Shown: one piece after another, positions 10,567 to 18,075 of the stretch | Position numbering within the stretch: position 1 is the first letter of the stretch | Layout of the letters: every line of letters begins with the position of its first letter | Assembly (NCBI GenBank): GCA_036266845.1 | Contig: DATAXI010000191.1 | Span: forward strand, 1-37,282 | DNA: 37,282 nt | Direction of reading: 5' to 3' | Origin: DATAXI01 sp036266845 | GTDB taxonomy: Bacteria; Verrucomicrobiota; Verrucomicrobiia; Chthoniobacterales; Chthoniobacteraceae | Translations under genes and position numbers: made by a program | The notes under the pieces: generated by a model | What the model was told of the DNA's origin: nothing | Databases searched by the model: none | Seen by the model: the letters and a program-made list of their open reading frames with translations, nothing else

Positions 10567-11256
10567 ATGCGAATTGGCAGCTTATTATTCCGGACAGGCC
10601 AGCGGCGGGTGCGCCGCGCGGGGCGGCTTGGCTTCACACTCCTGGAGTTGATGGTCGTCCTTGCCATCGTCACGGTGCTTTCAGTTGCCGCCGTGCCGGC
10701 AGTCGAAGGTACGATCAGCAGTATCCAACTCAAGGGAAGCGCCAATAGCGTCATCGCGCAACTTGACCTTGCGCGCCAGACCGCCAGCGCGCGCAACCTG
10801 CCGGTACAGGTCCGCCTTTACCAGGATACAACAAAGTCTCGTGATAATAACGGTAATTTTCCTTTCCGGATTCTCGCAATTGTCATCCCGGCTTCGATCA
10901 GTGGCGCTGCCAGTGACGAGTTCGTCGGTCATCCCGAGCCCATGACCGGAGATGTTATCATCGACTCCGGCAGCAATTACTCCAGCATCCTGAATCCCGC
11001 CGCAGGTTCCCCCGGAATGCAACCCATCGCCGCGACGGAACTGACAACCGCTCCTGCCGCGGTCCAATCCCTCCCTTACATCGGGTTTGATTACCTCGCC
11101 AATGGAAGGCTGGCCCTTGACCCGCGGCAGCAATGGTGCCTGACGATACTCAATCAGAAAAAGGCCTATGCATCGAACTCTTCCGGCCCGGCGGCGAACT
11201 TCGTCAGCCTCATCTTCGACGTCCAGACCAGCCGCACGACCACCTATCAGCCCTAG
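10567..11256 (+). CDS. Verru_Chthon cassette protein D, prepilin-like
   Basis: A 229-aa pseudopilin-like protein, normally the last member of the Verru_Chthon cassette. Residues about 22-45 contain the classic prepilin peptidase and methylation site, GFTLLELMVVLAIVTVLS. PilD-type processing would cut after the Gly and leave an N-methyl-Phe followed by Thr-Leu-Leu-Glu. A helical stalk with SANSVIAQLDLARQTASARN follows, as in GspH/FimT minor pseudopilins, then a beta-rich globular part. It starts 9 nt after protein A and probably assembles with it in the envelope. A type II secretion pseudopilin is the alternative, but no gsp or pil genes lie nearby and the pairing with protein A favours the cassette assignment. 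Confidence 0.85.
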   Translation: MRIGSLLFRTGQRRVRRAGRLGFTLLELMVVLAIVTVLSVAAVPAVEGTISSIQLKGSANSVIAQLDLARQTASARNLPVQVRLYQDTTKSRDNNGNFPFRILAIVIPASISGAASDEFVGHPEPMTGDVIIDSGSNYSSILNPAAGSPGMQPIAATELTTAPAAVQSLPYIGFDYLANGRLALDPRQQWCLTILNQKKAYASNSSGPAANFVSLIFDVQTSRTTTYQP

Positions 11257-11293
11257 CGGTAACGCGAATCCAATCCCCCCACATCTATACGAT

Positions 11294-12970
11294 ATGAGAA
11301 GCCTTGCCCGCAAGACGCCCCTGTTTTGCTTCCTGGCAGTGCTTGTCTTGCCACTCCGCGTCGCGCAATGCGCCGCGCCACCCGGTCCGGGGGGGGTAAA
11401 AATGCCGGCGATCTTTGGGGACCATATGATACTGCAGGCGGGAAAGAAAGTTGCCATCTGGGGGACCGCGGCACCCGGAGCTTCGGTTAGTGTCCAGTGG
11501 CTGGATGAATCGGAGAAGATACAGGCTCAAGACGAGGCAATAGCGGATGGAACCGGGCATTGGCTGGTCCGGTTGCCGCCTCCCACCGAAGGTATCCACG
11601 GGCGCGTTCGGGTTGCCGCGGCCGGTGAAATCAGGATATTTCAGGATGTAGCGGTCGGTGAGACATGGCTCTGCGGGGGACAATCAAATATGGAGTATCC
11701 ACTTGGATCGGCGCTGAACGCGAAAAAGAACATCGCGCAGGCTGGCGATCCGGAAATGCGGTTGTTTCTTGTTCCGCACCAGTGCGCATTGACGCCACAT
11801 GACGATCTTATGGGAAAATGGGTCGTTTGTGCGCCGGATACCGTCCGGGGGTTTTCCGCGGTAGGCTATTACTTTGGCCGCGACCTGCGTGTCGCACTCC
11901 ATGTCCCCGTAGGTCTCATTGGTTCGTATTGGGGAGGAACCATGGCGCAATCCTGGATGAGCCTTCCTGCGCTGGAAAAGGAGCCGGCTTTGGCGAGTCA
12001 TGTTACGGAGTATCGCCGCGCGGAGGCGGCTTGCCCCGGTGGCGATGCCGATTTTCAGGCAAAATCCGACGCTTACAATAAAGCGGTGGAACAATGGTCG
12101 AAGGCGATAGCCGACGACCCGAATTATCAGGCCGCCAGAATGGCCTGGAAGCAAGCCGACGAGCAAGCCAAAGCCGCGCATCAGCCTGAACCACCTCAGC
12201 CACGGCCTCCGGTCCCGCACCCCACGGCAACCATATCAGAGGGCGGAGTCTTCGTTCCGACGCTCATGTACAACGGGATGATCGCGCCACTGGTTCCGTT
12301 TACCCTTCGCGGAGTTATCTGGTTCCAAGCAGATGGCAATCTGGCAAAGCCCCGGGAATATGGGCTACTCATCAAGACGCTGATCAATGACTGGCGCCAC
12401 CAGTGGAATGACGTGCTGCCTTTCTACTATGTCGAGATGAATAATATGCGGGATTATCCACAAAAATCGCCCGTGCAATATAATGACCTTAGTATCTTGC
12501 GCGAGCAACAGGCGGCCGCGCTGGAACTGCCGCACACGGGCGTGGCCTGTTCCATCGATCTGGGGCTTCCCGAACCGAATCCTCATTTTCCAAACAAAAA
12601 ACCGGTTGGCGACCGCCTCGCAAACCTGGCGCTCAGTGATATCTACCAACACCCCGGGCCGGTCCAGAGTCCGCACTACCACAGCTTCCAGGTGGAGCAG
12701 AACAAAGTGCGCCTTCATTTTGACGATGCAGCCGGCCTCCGCATCCGGAACGGCGGAGCGATACAAGGATTCGCAATCCGCGGCACGACGGGTGATTGGG
12801 TTTGGGCCCGGGGCCGCATCGAGGGTAGCGATATCGTGGTCTGGAGTGACGCGGTGCCGAATCCCGCGGCAGTCCGATACGCATGGGCCATGAATCCGGT
12901 TACATCCATAGAAAATGGAGCCGGGCTCCCGCTGCGCCCTTTTCGCACAGATACCGATATCGACAAGTAA
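11294..12970 (+). CDS. Sialate O-acetylesterase-like SGNH esterase, secreted
   Basis: A 558-aa predicted carbohydrate O-acetylesterase. The ATG at 11294 is chosen because it begins a signal peptide (basic residues, then FCFLAVLVLPLRVAQCAA, cleavage near residue 28). The N-terminal module has IFGDHMILQ, standard for this family. The catalytic Ser is Ser131 in WLCGGQSNMEYPL. The family block usually written GVIWYQGESN reads GVIWFQADGN here. The C-terminal His block reads NPHFPNKKPVGDRLA (His431), where relatives have an Asp two residues before the His; that Asp is missing. An inserted Gln/Lys/Pro-rich helix lies at about 260-310. In polysaccharide clusters such enzymes usually remove acetyl groups from plant or bacterial glycans rather than from sialic acid. 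The gene lies 28 nt before the alpha-galactosidase. Confidence 0.85.
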   Translation: MRSLARKTPLFCFLAVLVLPLRVAQCAAPPGPGGVKMPAIFGDHMILQAGKKVAIWGTAAPGASVSVQWLDESEKIQAQDEAIADGTGHWLVRLPPPTEGIHGRVRVAAAGEIRIFQDVAVGETWLCGGQSNMEYPLGSALNAKKNIAQAGDPEMRLFLVPHQCALTPHDDLMGKWVVCAPDTVRGFSAVGYYFGRDLRVALHVPVGLIGSYWGGTMAQSWMSLPALEKEPALASHVTEYRRAEAACPGGDADFQAKSDAYNKAVEQWSKAIADDPNYQAARMAWKQADEQAKAAHQPEPPQPRPPVPHPTATISEGGVFVPTLMYNGMIAPLVPFTLRGVIWFQADGNLAKPREYGLLIKTLINDWRHQWNDVLPFYYVEMNNMRDYPQKSPVQYNDLSILREQQAAALELPHTGVACSIDLGLPEPNPHFPNKKPVGDRLANLALSDIYQHPGPVQSPHYHSFQVEQNKVRLHFDDAAGLRIRNGGAIQGFAIRGTTGDWVWARGRIEGSDIVVWSDAVPNPAAVRYAWAMNPVTSIENGAGLPLRPFRTDTDIDK

Positions 12971-12998
12971 ACCGCCCGTCCCTCCCCCATCGCTACCG

Positions 12999-15110
12999 AT
13001 GTCCTCGTCAAACCGATATCTCGCATCCATCAATGGCTTGCGCCTCCTGTTCTTCTTCTCCCCGGAGGCGCCGGTGCGCTTTCTCGATATCGGGAGCCAC
13101 CATTTTGCCGGAAAGGGGGAAGACGGCCGCCTCTTAAAATGGGCGCGCCTGGTCGAATTGCAGGCCGCGGGTCTCGATCAAAACGATCATCACGGCAACA
13201 AATACACCGGCACCGAGCCGGCCGGGAGCCTCCGTTACCACAGCCATCGCAGAGGCGCGACCCCACTGGGTCCCAAGCTGGAAATCCGCCAGAAGTGCGC
13301 CGGCCTCACGGTCACCTCCCATTTGCAATTCCTCGGGAAACTTCCGGCTTTCCGCTCATGGACGGTAGTGTCCAACCGGGAAAAAATGCCCGTTCTCATC
13401 GATTACATCAGCACCTTCTCGCTTCTAGGATTTTCCCGCGGCAATACGCGCCCGTGGAGCAATACGCTGAGACTCCATCTGCCCGCAAATACCTGGTACG
13501 GCGAATGCCAGTGGCGGTCCGGATATCTTGCCGATTTCGGTCTCGACCGCACATACCGGCAACTTGGGCGCGCGGATTTCACCGTCGGGCGGCTGAGCAT
13601 CTCCAATCAAGGCACGTGGTCAACCTGCGGCCATCTTCCCATGGGGCTGCTGGAAAACGAGGAAATGGGGATCACCCACTTCTGGCAGATTGAACATAAC
13701 GGTTCGTGGCAATGGGAAATAGGCGATCTCGCCGGCGATATCTATCTCAAGCTCTCAGGCCCCACTTATCACGAGGGCCTCTGGAGCAAAAACCTGGGCG
13801 CCGGCGAAAAATTCCAGACCGTACCGGCCACATTTGGCCGTGTTGCCGGCGGCGCGCAAGAGGCGCTGCGTGTACTTACCTCCGCCCGGCGGCGGATACG
13901 GCGCCCGCATCCCGATATGGAGCGCCTGCCCGTCATCTTCAATGATTACATGAACTGCCTTGGCGGGAACCCAACCACGGCGGCCCTTCTTCCGCTGGTG
14001 GATCGCGCGGCAAAGGTCGGTTGCGAAGTCTTCGTCATCGATGCCGGATGGTACGCCCGCCGTGAGGAGAGCTGGTGGAATACAGTGGGCGAGTGGGAGC
14101 CTTCCGCTTCTCGTTTTCCCAATGGCCTGTCCGAGGTGATCGAGGCGATCCGCCGCCATGGGATGACGCCCGGCCTTTGGCTTGAGATTGAGGTCATCGG
14201 AATCGCTTGCCCGCTTGCCAGAGAACTGCCTGATGATTGGTTCTTCCAGCGGGCAGGACGGCGAGTTATCGATCATGGGCGGTATCAACTCGACTTTCGA
14301 AATCCCGGGGTGCGCACACACGCGGATGGAGTCATCAAACGATTGGTGCGGGAATTCGGGATCGGCTACGTCAAGATGGACTACAACATCAACGCCGGTC
14401 CCGGCACCGATTACGCCGCGGATGCACCCGGGGACGGTCTGCTGGAGCACAACCGCGCTTACCTGCATTGGGTGGAAAGCGTCCTCTCGCGCCACACGGG
14501 CCTGGTCATCGAGAATTGTGCAAGCGGCGGCATGCGGCTCGATTACTCCCAGCTCAGCGTCCATAGCATCCAATCCATCAGCGATCAGACCGACTACCGC
14601 ATCAACGGCCTCATCGCCGCCGCGTGTGCATCCGCCGCATGTCCAGAGCAGGCCGCCATCTGGAGTTATCCTCTCCGGCGCGGTACCGAGGAGGAAACGA
14701 TCTTCAACATGGTCAACGCGCTGCTTCTGCGCATCCATCAGAGCGGGCGTATTCAGGATATCTCACCACGCCGCCTCGCCCTCGTGAAGCAGGGGATCGC
14801 AGTTTACAAAAAAATCCGCGCGGCAATTCCTCGCGGTCTGCCATTCTGGCCGCTTGGACTGCCGCGCATCGGGGATGGTTGGGCCGCCTTCGGCCTGGAC
14901 TGTGGCACGGACGCGTACCTCGCCGTATGGAGACTCGATGGCAAAAATACACAACAAGCCTTTCTGCTGCCAGAAGCCTGGAGCAGCGTCTCCTGTATTT
15001 ATCCTGAATCAAAACCAGTGCCTTTTCAATTGGCCGCCCGCGGCCAGTTCAAAGTCCGGATGCCGAAACCCTTTATGGCACGCCTTTTTGCGCTCCATAG
15101 CCGGCATTAG
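12999..15110 (+). CDS. GH36 alpha-galactosidase
   Basis: A 703-aa retaining glycosidase releasing alpha-galactosyl residues, probably from galacto-oligosaccharides or side chains of the polymer attacked by this cluster. The (beta/alpha)8 core starts near VIFNDYMNCLGGNPTTA (about 311) and has VFVIDAGWY, GLWLEIEVIG, the nucleophile motif YVKMDYN (Asp461), LVIENCASGGMR and the acid/base motif SISDQTDY (Asp529/Asp532). The N-terminal 300 residues form the usual beta-supersandwich. No signal peptide is seen, so it may act in the cytoplasm on imported oligosaccharides. The ATG at 12999 was preferred to 12915, which would overlap the preceding gene. It is 28 nt downstream of the esterase and is the last gene of the + strand cluster. 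Confidence 0.92.
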   Translation: MSSSNRYLASINGLRLLFFFSPEAPVRFLDIGSHHFAGKGEDGRLLKWARLVELQAAGLDQNDHHGNKYTGTEPAGSLRYHSHRRGATPLGPKLEIRQKCAGLTVTSHLQFLGKLPAFRSWTVVSNREKMPVLIDYISTFSLLGFSRGNTRPWSNTLRLHLPANTWYGECQWRSGYLADFGLDRTYRQLGRADFTVGRLSISNQGTWSTCGHLPMGLLENEEMGITHFWQIEHNGSWQWEIGDLAGDIYLKLSGPTYHEGLWSKNLGAGEKFQTVPATFGRVAGGAQEALRVLTSARRRIRRPHPDMERLPVIFNDYMNCLGGNPTTAALLPLVDRAAKVGCEVFVIDAGWYARREESWWNTVGEWEPSASRFPNGLSEVIEAIRRHGMTPGLWLEIEVIGIACPLARELPDDWFFQRAGRRVIDHGRYQLDFRNPGVRTHADGVIKRLVREFGIGYVKMDYNINAGPGTDYAADAPGDGLLEHNRAYLHWVESVLSRHTGLVIENCASGGMRLDYSQLSVHSIQSISDQTDYRINGLIAAACASAACPEQAAIWSYPLRRGTEEETIFNMVNALLLRIHQSGRIQDISPRRLALVKQGIAVYKKIRAAIPRGLPFWPLGLPRIGDGWAAFGLDCGTDAYLAVWRLDGKNTQQAFLLPEAWSSVSCIYPESKPVPFQLAARGQFKVRMPKPFMARLFALHSRH

Positions 15111-15245
15111 ACAATTCATCAGGCTATAAGCGAATTATCGCATCGGAACCTACATCCACTGTCATCCAAAAAAACGGAGCTTAACCTAAAAACGTGAATG
15201 GAAGCCCCGCAAATCGGGAGTCTCGTTCATCTGCAACAATTTGCG

Positions 15246-15279
15246 ATATAGGAACCTGTCACATATAGGAACTTGTCAC
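15246..15279 (+). repeat. Two-copy 17-bp tandem repeat
   Basis: ATATAGGAACCTGTCAC (15246-15262) is followed immediately by ATATAGGAACTTGTCAC (15263-15279), one mismatch in 17. It lies in non-coding DNA 135 nt after the alpha-galactosidase stop. Head-to-tail copies with no gap could be paired regulator sites or the repeat-rich tip of a lost insertion sequence; no transposase is present nearby. Confidence 0.7.
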
Positions 15280-15301
15280 CCAAAAGATTCATCGTGGAGC
15301 G

Positions 15302-15484
15302 ATGGGATTTTATTTTCAAATGGACATTCGCGAATCCTGGCGAAATCCCATTCCCGTTTATTGGCTTGATGGAAAAAGGGTAAGCGCCCGTGAAGCGCCA
15401 CTGGCGGCTTATCTCGTAAATCTCAGAGGATGGGTCCTGGACACCCGCCACGCGCTACTTGAGCGCTCTTATGAGGCAAATTGA
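15302..15484 (+). CDS. Possible small ORF, unknown
   Basis: A 60-codon frame starting 22 nt after the tandem repeat. The product is fairly ordinary in composition (NPIPVYWLDGKRVSAREAP in the middle), with no hydrophobic segment and no family that I recognise. The ribosome binding site is poor: GGAG lies only two bases before the ATG. It may be a real short protein or chance; the residues read more like protein than the other frames here, which is the only argument for keeping it. Confidence 0.25.
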   Translation: MGFYFQMDIRESWRNPIPVYWLDGKRVSAREAPLAAYLVNLRGWVLDTRHALLERSYEAN

Positions 15485-15675
15485 ATAATGGGATACATGA
15501 TTGGCGTGCTCGTACTGTATTGCGTGAGACGGCTCCGACACTGATGCTGCGGAGCCATGCGGAAACATCCTTGGCCGTTATTCCCGCGATCATTGCGGTA
15601 TCAAAAGCTCGCGAGAACGCACCCAGGCGGTCATGCGCGTAGACTTGATGCGGAACGCCTTTTTGCCCTTCCCGC

Positions 15676-15702
15676 AAAAGTGGCAGTTGTTGCCACTTTT
15701 TT
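15676..15702. terminator. Bidirectional Rho-independent terminator
   Basis: A perfect 10-bp stem, AAAAGTGGCA paired with TGCCACTTTT, closes a 5-nt loop (GTTGT at 15686-15690) and is followed by more T on the + strand. With A-runs on one side and T-runs on the other it can act in both directions. On the minus strand it lies about 110 nt downstream of the tRNA-Asp 3' end, so it probably ends that transcript; on + it could stop read-through from the glycan operon. Confidence 0.75.
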
Positions 15703-15812
15703 CAAGATTGTCCGGTGATTTTACGTGTTCAGACGTGGGTGTCCGTGAATATCAAAAATGGCTTGGAGGCCTTTATTCATGCCGCTTTCCCCCAATCCAG
15801 CCCCTTATCGCA

Positions 15813-15886
15813 CGGAGCCTACGGGGCTCGAACCCGCAACCTCTGCCGTGACAGGGCAGCGCTCTGACCAATTGAGCTAAGGCTCC
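15813..15886 (-). tRNA. tRNA-Asp (anticodon GTC)
   Basis: A 74-nt minus-strand cloverleaf. The acceptor stem GGAGCCT pairs with AGGCTCC; T8-A9 are followed by the D-stem GCTC/GAGC. The anticodon arm CTGCC-CTGTCAC-GGCAG reads GTC, and the T-arm GCGGG-TTCGAGC-CCCGT is intact. The discriminator base is G73, an identity element of tRNA-Asp. CCA is not encoded. Confidence 0.97.
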
Positions 15887-15907
15887 TCGCGATGAGGCGA
15901 GCCGCGA

Positions 15908-15936
15908 AAACTAGCGCTCGTGCGGACGCGAGGCAA
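15908..15936 (-). promoter_or_regulatory. Predicted sigma70 promoter of tRNA-Asp
   Basis: On the minus strand, TTGCCT (15936-15931) and TAGTTT (15913-15908) are separated by exactly 17 nt, and the tRNA begins 21 nt downstream. The -10 box is weak, but spacing and placement fit a tRNA promoter. Confidence 0.5.
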
Positions 15937-16046
15937 CGATTTTCTCCAGAGAATTTTGGGGCCGTTCCTCAGAATAATCGGGTCCTGCCGCGCGGGCACG
16001 TTTTGCGGATTGCGCCCGGCAGAGGGGTGGTTTAATCATCGGCCCC

Positions 16047-16937
16047 GTGATGAACCGGGCGATTGAAGAGATCGATGTGCGCGAATGGAGTGGGGCCGCG
16101 GACGATGGCGCGGGTGGGAATGGCAGGCGGCCTGTGGAGGCGCTGGAAGGGGGGCAGGTCCTTCTATTTCCCCGCCTGGCCTTCGCGCTGGAGGAGCGGG
16201 AGCGGGGTTATTTGACGCCCGCTGTGCTGGCAAAGTCCAAGAATGTGAGTTTTAACCCCGCCACGGGCAAGGCGGGGGGGACGAGCCTGGAGGGGGCGGA
16301 GCGGGAGGGCCTTGCGACGATGATGAGCCGCTTCTCGGCTTCCGCGAAGGATTTGGTGGACGGGCTGCTGCCGGAGTACCGGGGAAAGATCGGGCTCGGC
16401 CGGACCAGCTTCCGGCCGGCGGAGATCGCGGGGCGCGCCAGCAGTTGGCGCAAGAACGATACGCTGCTCCACATCGACGCCTTCCCCAGCACGCCCACGC
16501 ATGGCGATCGCATCCTGCGGCTTTTTTGCAATGTGAACGCGGAGGGCAAACCGCGCGTCTGGCGCGTGGGCGAGCACTTTGAGCGGGTGGCGGAGAGGTT
16601 TGCGCCAGGTCTGCGGAGGCCGGGCTGGGGCAGCAGCACGATGCTGCGCCTGCTGGGCATTACAAAGAGCCGGCGCACGGAATACGATCACCTGATGCTG
16701 GAACTGCACGATGCGATGAAGCAGGATAGCCAGTATCAGGGGCAGGTGGAGCATACGCAGTGCGAGTTTCCCAGCGGCAGCGCATGGGCTGTGTTTGTGG
16801 ATTCCGTCTCGCACGCGGCGATGTCCGGCCAGCATCAGCTCGAGCAGACGTTTTACCTTCCGCTCAGCGCGATGCATGCGGAGAGCCATGCCCCGCTGCG
16901 GGTGCTGGAGCGCCGCCTGGGACGGCGCCTGGCTTGA
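16047..16937 (+). CDS. kdoO: Kdo hydroxylase (KdoO-like Fe(II)/2-oxoglutarate dioxygenase)
   Basis: A 296-aa cytoplasmic or membrane-associated enzyme expected to hydroxylate C-3 of Kdo in lipopolysaccharide inner core, giving Ko. The iron-binding facial triad is visible: His142 and Asp144 in TLLHIDAFPSTPTHGDRILR, and the distal His256 in FVDSVSHAAMSGQHQLEQTFY. The surrounding RLFCNVNAEGKPRVWRVGE and SWRKNDTLLHID blocks are characteristic of the family, and the length is normal. The start is GTG 16047 followed at once by ATG 16050; either could be used. It stands alone on the + strand with no LPS genes next to it, so its regulation is not evident. Confidence 0.85.
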   Translation: MMNRAIEEIDVREWSGAADDGAGGNGRRPVEALEGGQVLLFPRLAFALEERERGYLTPAVLAKSKNVSFNPATGKAGGTSLEGAEREGLATMMSRFSASAKDLVDGLLPEYRGKIGLGRTSFRPAEIAGRASSWRKNDTLLHIDAFPSTPTHGDRILRLFCNVNAEGKPRVWRVGEHFERVAERFAPGLRRPGWGSSTMLRLLGITKSRRTEYDHLMLELHDAMKQDSQYQGQVEHTQCEFPSGSAWAVFVDSVSHAAMSGQHQLEQTFYLPLSAMHAESHAPLRVLERRLGRRLA

Positions 16938-16969
16938 GGCGGACGAGAAGCCCGGCGGAGCCGGATCGT

Positions 16970-16997
16970 TTGCCTGCCGGCACTCGCCCGCTATATT
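16970..16997 (+). promoter_or_regulatory. Possible sigma70 promoter before small membrane gene
   Basis: TTGCCT (16970-16975) and TATATT (16992-16997) are separated by 16 nt and lie just upstream of the GTG at 17017. The predicted transcript would have a very short leader. Confidence 0.35.
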
Positions 16998-17016
16998 GCA
17001 GCAGCGTTTTTACCCT

Positions 17017-17256
17017 GTGAATTTTCCCGCGCCGTCCGTGTTCCGAAATATCTCTCCACGCAAGCTCATCCTGGCAGGGGTCCTCATCTGCTCCATTGTC
17101 GTCTTTCTCCTCATCCTGCTGGCGGGTGGTGTGGCGATTCTGCATGAGGCCGCGCCTCGCAACGGGAACGCCGGCGTTTACGGCACCATGGCGGCGGTCA
17201 AGCGGGTGATCATCCACCACTTTATTCCGCACTTCATCCCGCATCACCACCGGTGA
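17017..17256 (+). CDS. Small single-pass membrane protein with His-rich tail
   Basis: A 79-aa frame starting at GTG 17017. Residues about 18-40 (LILAGVLICSIVVFLLILLAGGVAIL) form a clear membrane helix after a short basic stretch. The C-terminus is unusually rich in His and aromatic residues (VIIHHFIPHFIPHHHR) and could bind metal. The same frame is open upstream inside the Kdo hydroxylase gene, but those residues are Arg/Ser-rich noise, so the GTG just before the helix is preferred. No ribosome binding site is visible. Function unknown. It ends 9 nt before the convergent response regulator stop. Confidence 0.5.
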   Translation: MNFPAPSVFRNISPRKLILAGVLICSIVVFLLILLAGGVAILHEAAPRNGNAGVYGTMAAVKRVIIHHFIPHFIPHHHR

Positions 17257-17265
17257 CGGGGATCG

Positions 17266-17892
17266 TCACTCCAGGGCCACCATGCCGTGGCGGGCTGCGT
17301 AGCGGGTGAGGCTGGCCACGTCGTGGAGATTGAGTTTTGCCATGAGATTGGCGCGATGGTTCTCCACGGTCTTGAGGGCCACGGAGAGCATGGTGGAGAT
17401 CCCCTTGCTGCTGTGCCCTTCCGCGATCAATTGCAAGACTTCCCGCTCCCGCCGGGAGAGGTCCGGGCGCTCGCCGCCGCGGCTTTCGCAGAGGAGATTG
17501 CGGGTGGAATCGCTGAAGTAATTGCCGCCGCCGGCGATGGTGGAGATGGCCTGGCGCAGGATGTTGAGGCCCTCCAGCTTCTCCACGTAACCGTGGGGCC
17601 GCTCGCGCAGGGCCTGCTTGATGAGGAGGCTGTTGCAGGTGCCGGAATAGATGAGGACGCGGGTGCAGGGCAGATCCTTGCGGACGCGGCGCAGCACCTC
17701 CGTGCCGGAAATGCATGGCAGCACGAGGTCCAGGATGAGGAGGTCCGGCCGGCAATCCCCGCAGAGCCGAAGCGCCTCGATGCCGGAACCCGCCTCGCCA
17801 ATAATATCGTAGTGGGTATCCCGCATTAATACCCATGTCAGCATGTCCCGGATCGAGACATGATCATCCACGATCACAATTCTCTTTTTCAT
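17266..17892 (-). CDS. NarL/FixJ (LuxR-type) response regulator
   Basis: A 208-aa two-component regulator. The receiver domain (4-120) has the acidic pair Asp9-Asp10, the phospho-acceptor Asp55 in LLILDLVLPCISG and the conserved Ser/Thr (SGT) and Lys region. A LuxR helix-turn-helix follows (about 142-205), with LSRREREVLQLIAEGHSSK and TVENHRANLMAKLNLHD. The ATG at 17892 is chosen because it directly precedes the receiver strand KKRIVIVDD and has AGGAG 8 nt upstream; the frame is open further, to 18030. No kinase gene is adjacent, so its partner must be encoded elsewhere. The cysteine desulfurase lies upstream on the same strand, about 180 nt away. Confidence 0.92.
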   Translation of the reverse strand: MKKRIVIVDDHVSIRDMLTWVLMRDTHYDIIGEAGSGIEALRLCGDCRPDLLILDLVLPCISGTEVLRRVRKDLPCTRVLIYSGTCNSLLIKQALRERPHGYVEKLEGLNILRQAISTIAGGGNYFSDSTRNLLCESRGGERPDLSRREREVLQLIAEGHSSKGISTMLSVALKTVENHRANLMAKLNLHDVASLTRYAARHGMVALE

Positions 17893-18075
17893 CCCTCCAT
17901 TCTCCTGGGATTTGTCTGGCCCGCTGGACCGCACTCCCCCAGCCCCCTGCTGGCGCGATGCGGCTCCCCAATTGGCCGACAATCTCCCTAGCACCAAAGA
18001 CTTGCCGGGGGCAATGCCAAATTCTGCCAAGTGCCGCTTATTGCCTGAATATCTTTCGCCGGACGCGAATCGATA

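Larger units (their letters stand above)
15111..15812. other. Intergenic region with repeats, terminator and at most one tiny ORF
   Basis: A 700-base stretch between the alpha-galactosidase and tRNA-Asp. It holds a 17-bp tandem repeat (15246-15279), a doubtful 60-codon ORF (15302-15484) and a strong hairpin terminator (15676-15702). Other open frames here, such as 15633-15851 on + and 15423-15677 on -, run into or over these elements and the tRNA and have no recognisable product. No further RNA gene is visible. Confidence 0.6.

Noticed and set aside
15633..15851. 72-codon frame on + ending inside tRNA-Asp
   Set aside because: It runs through the terminator hairpin and the antisense of the tRNA; the product has no recognisable feature.
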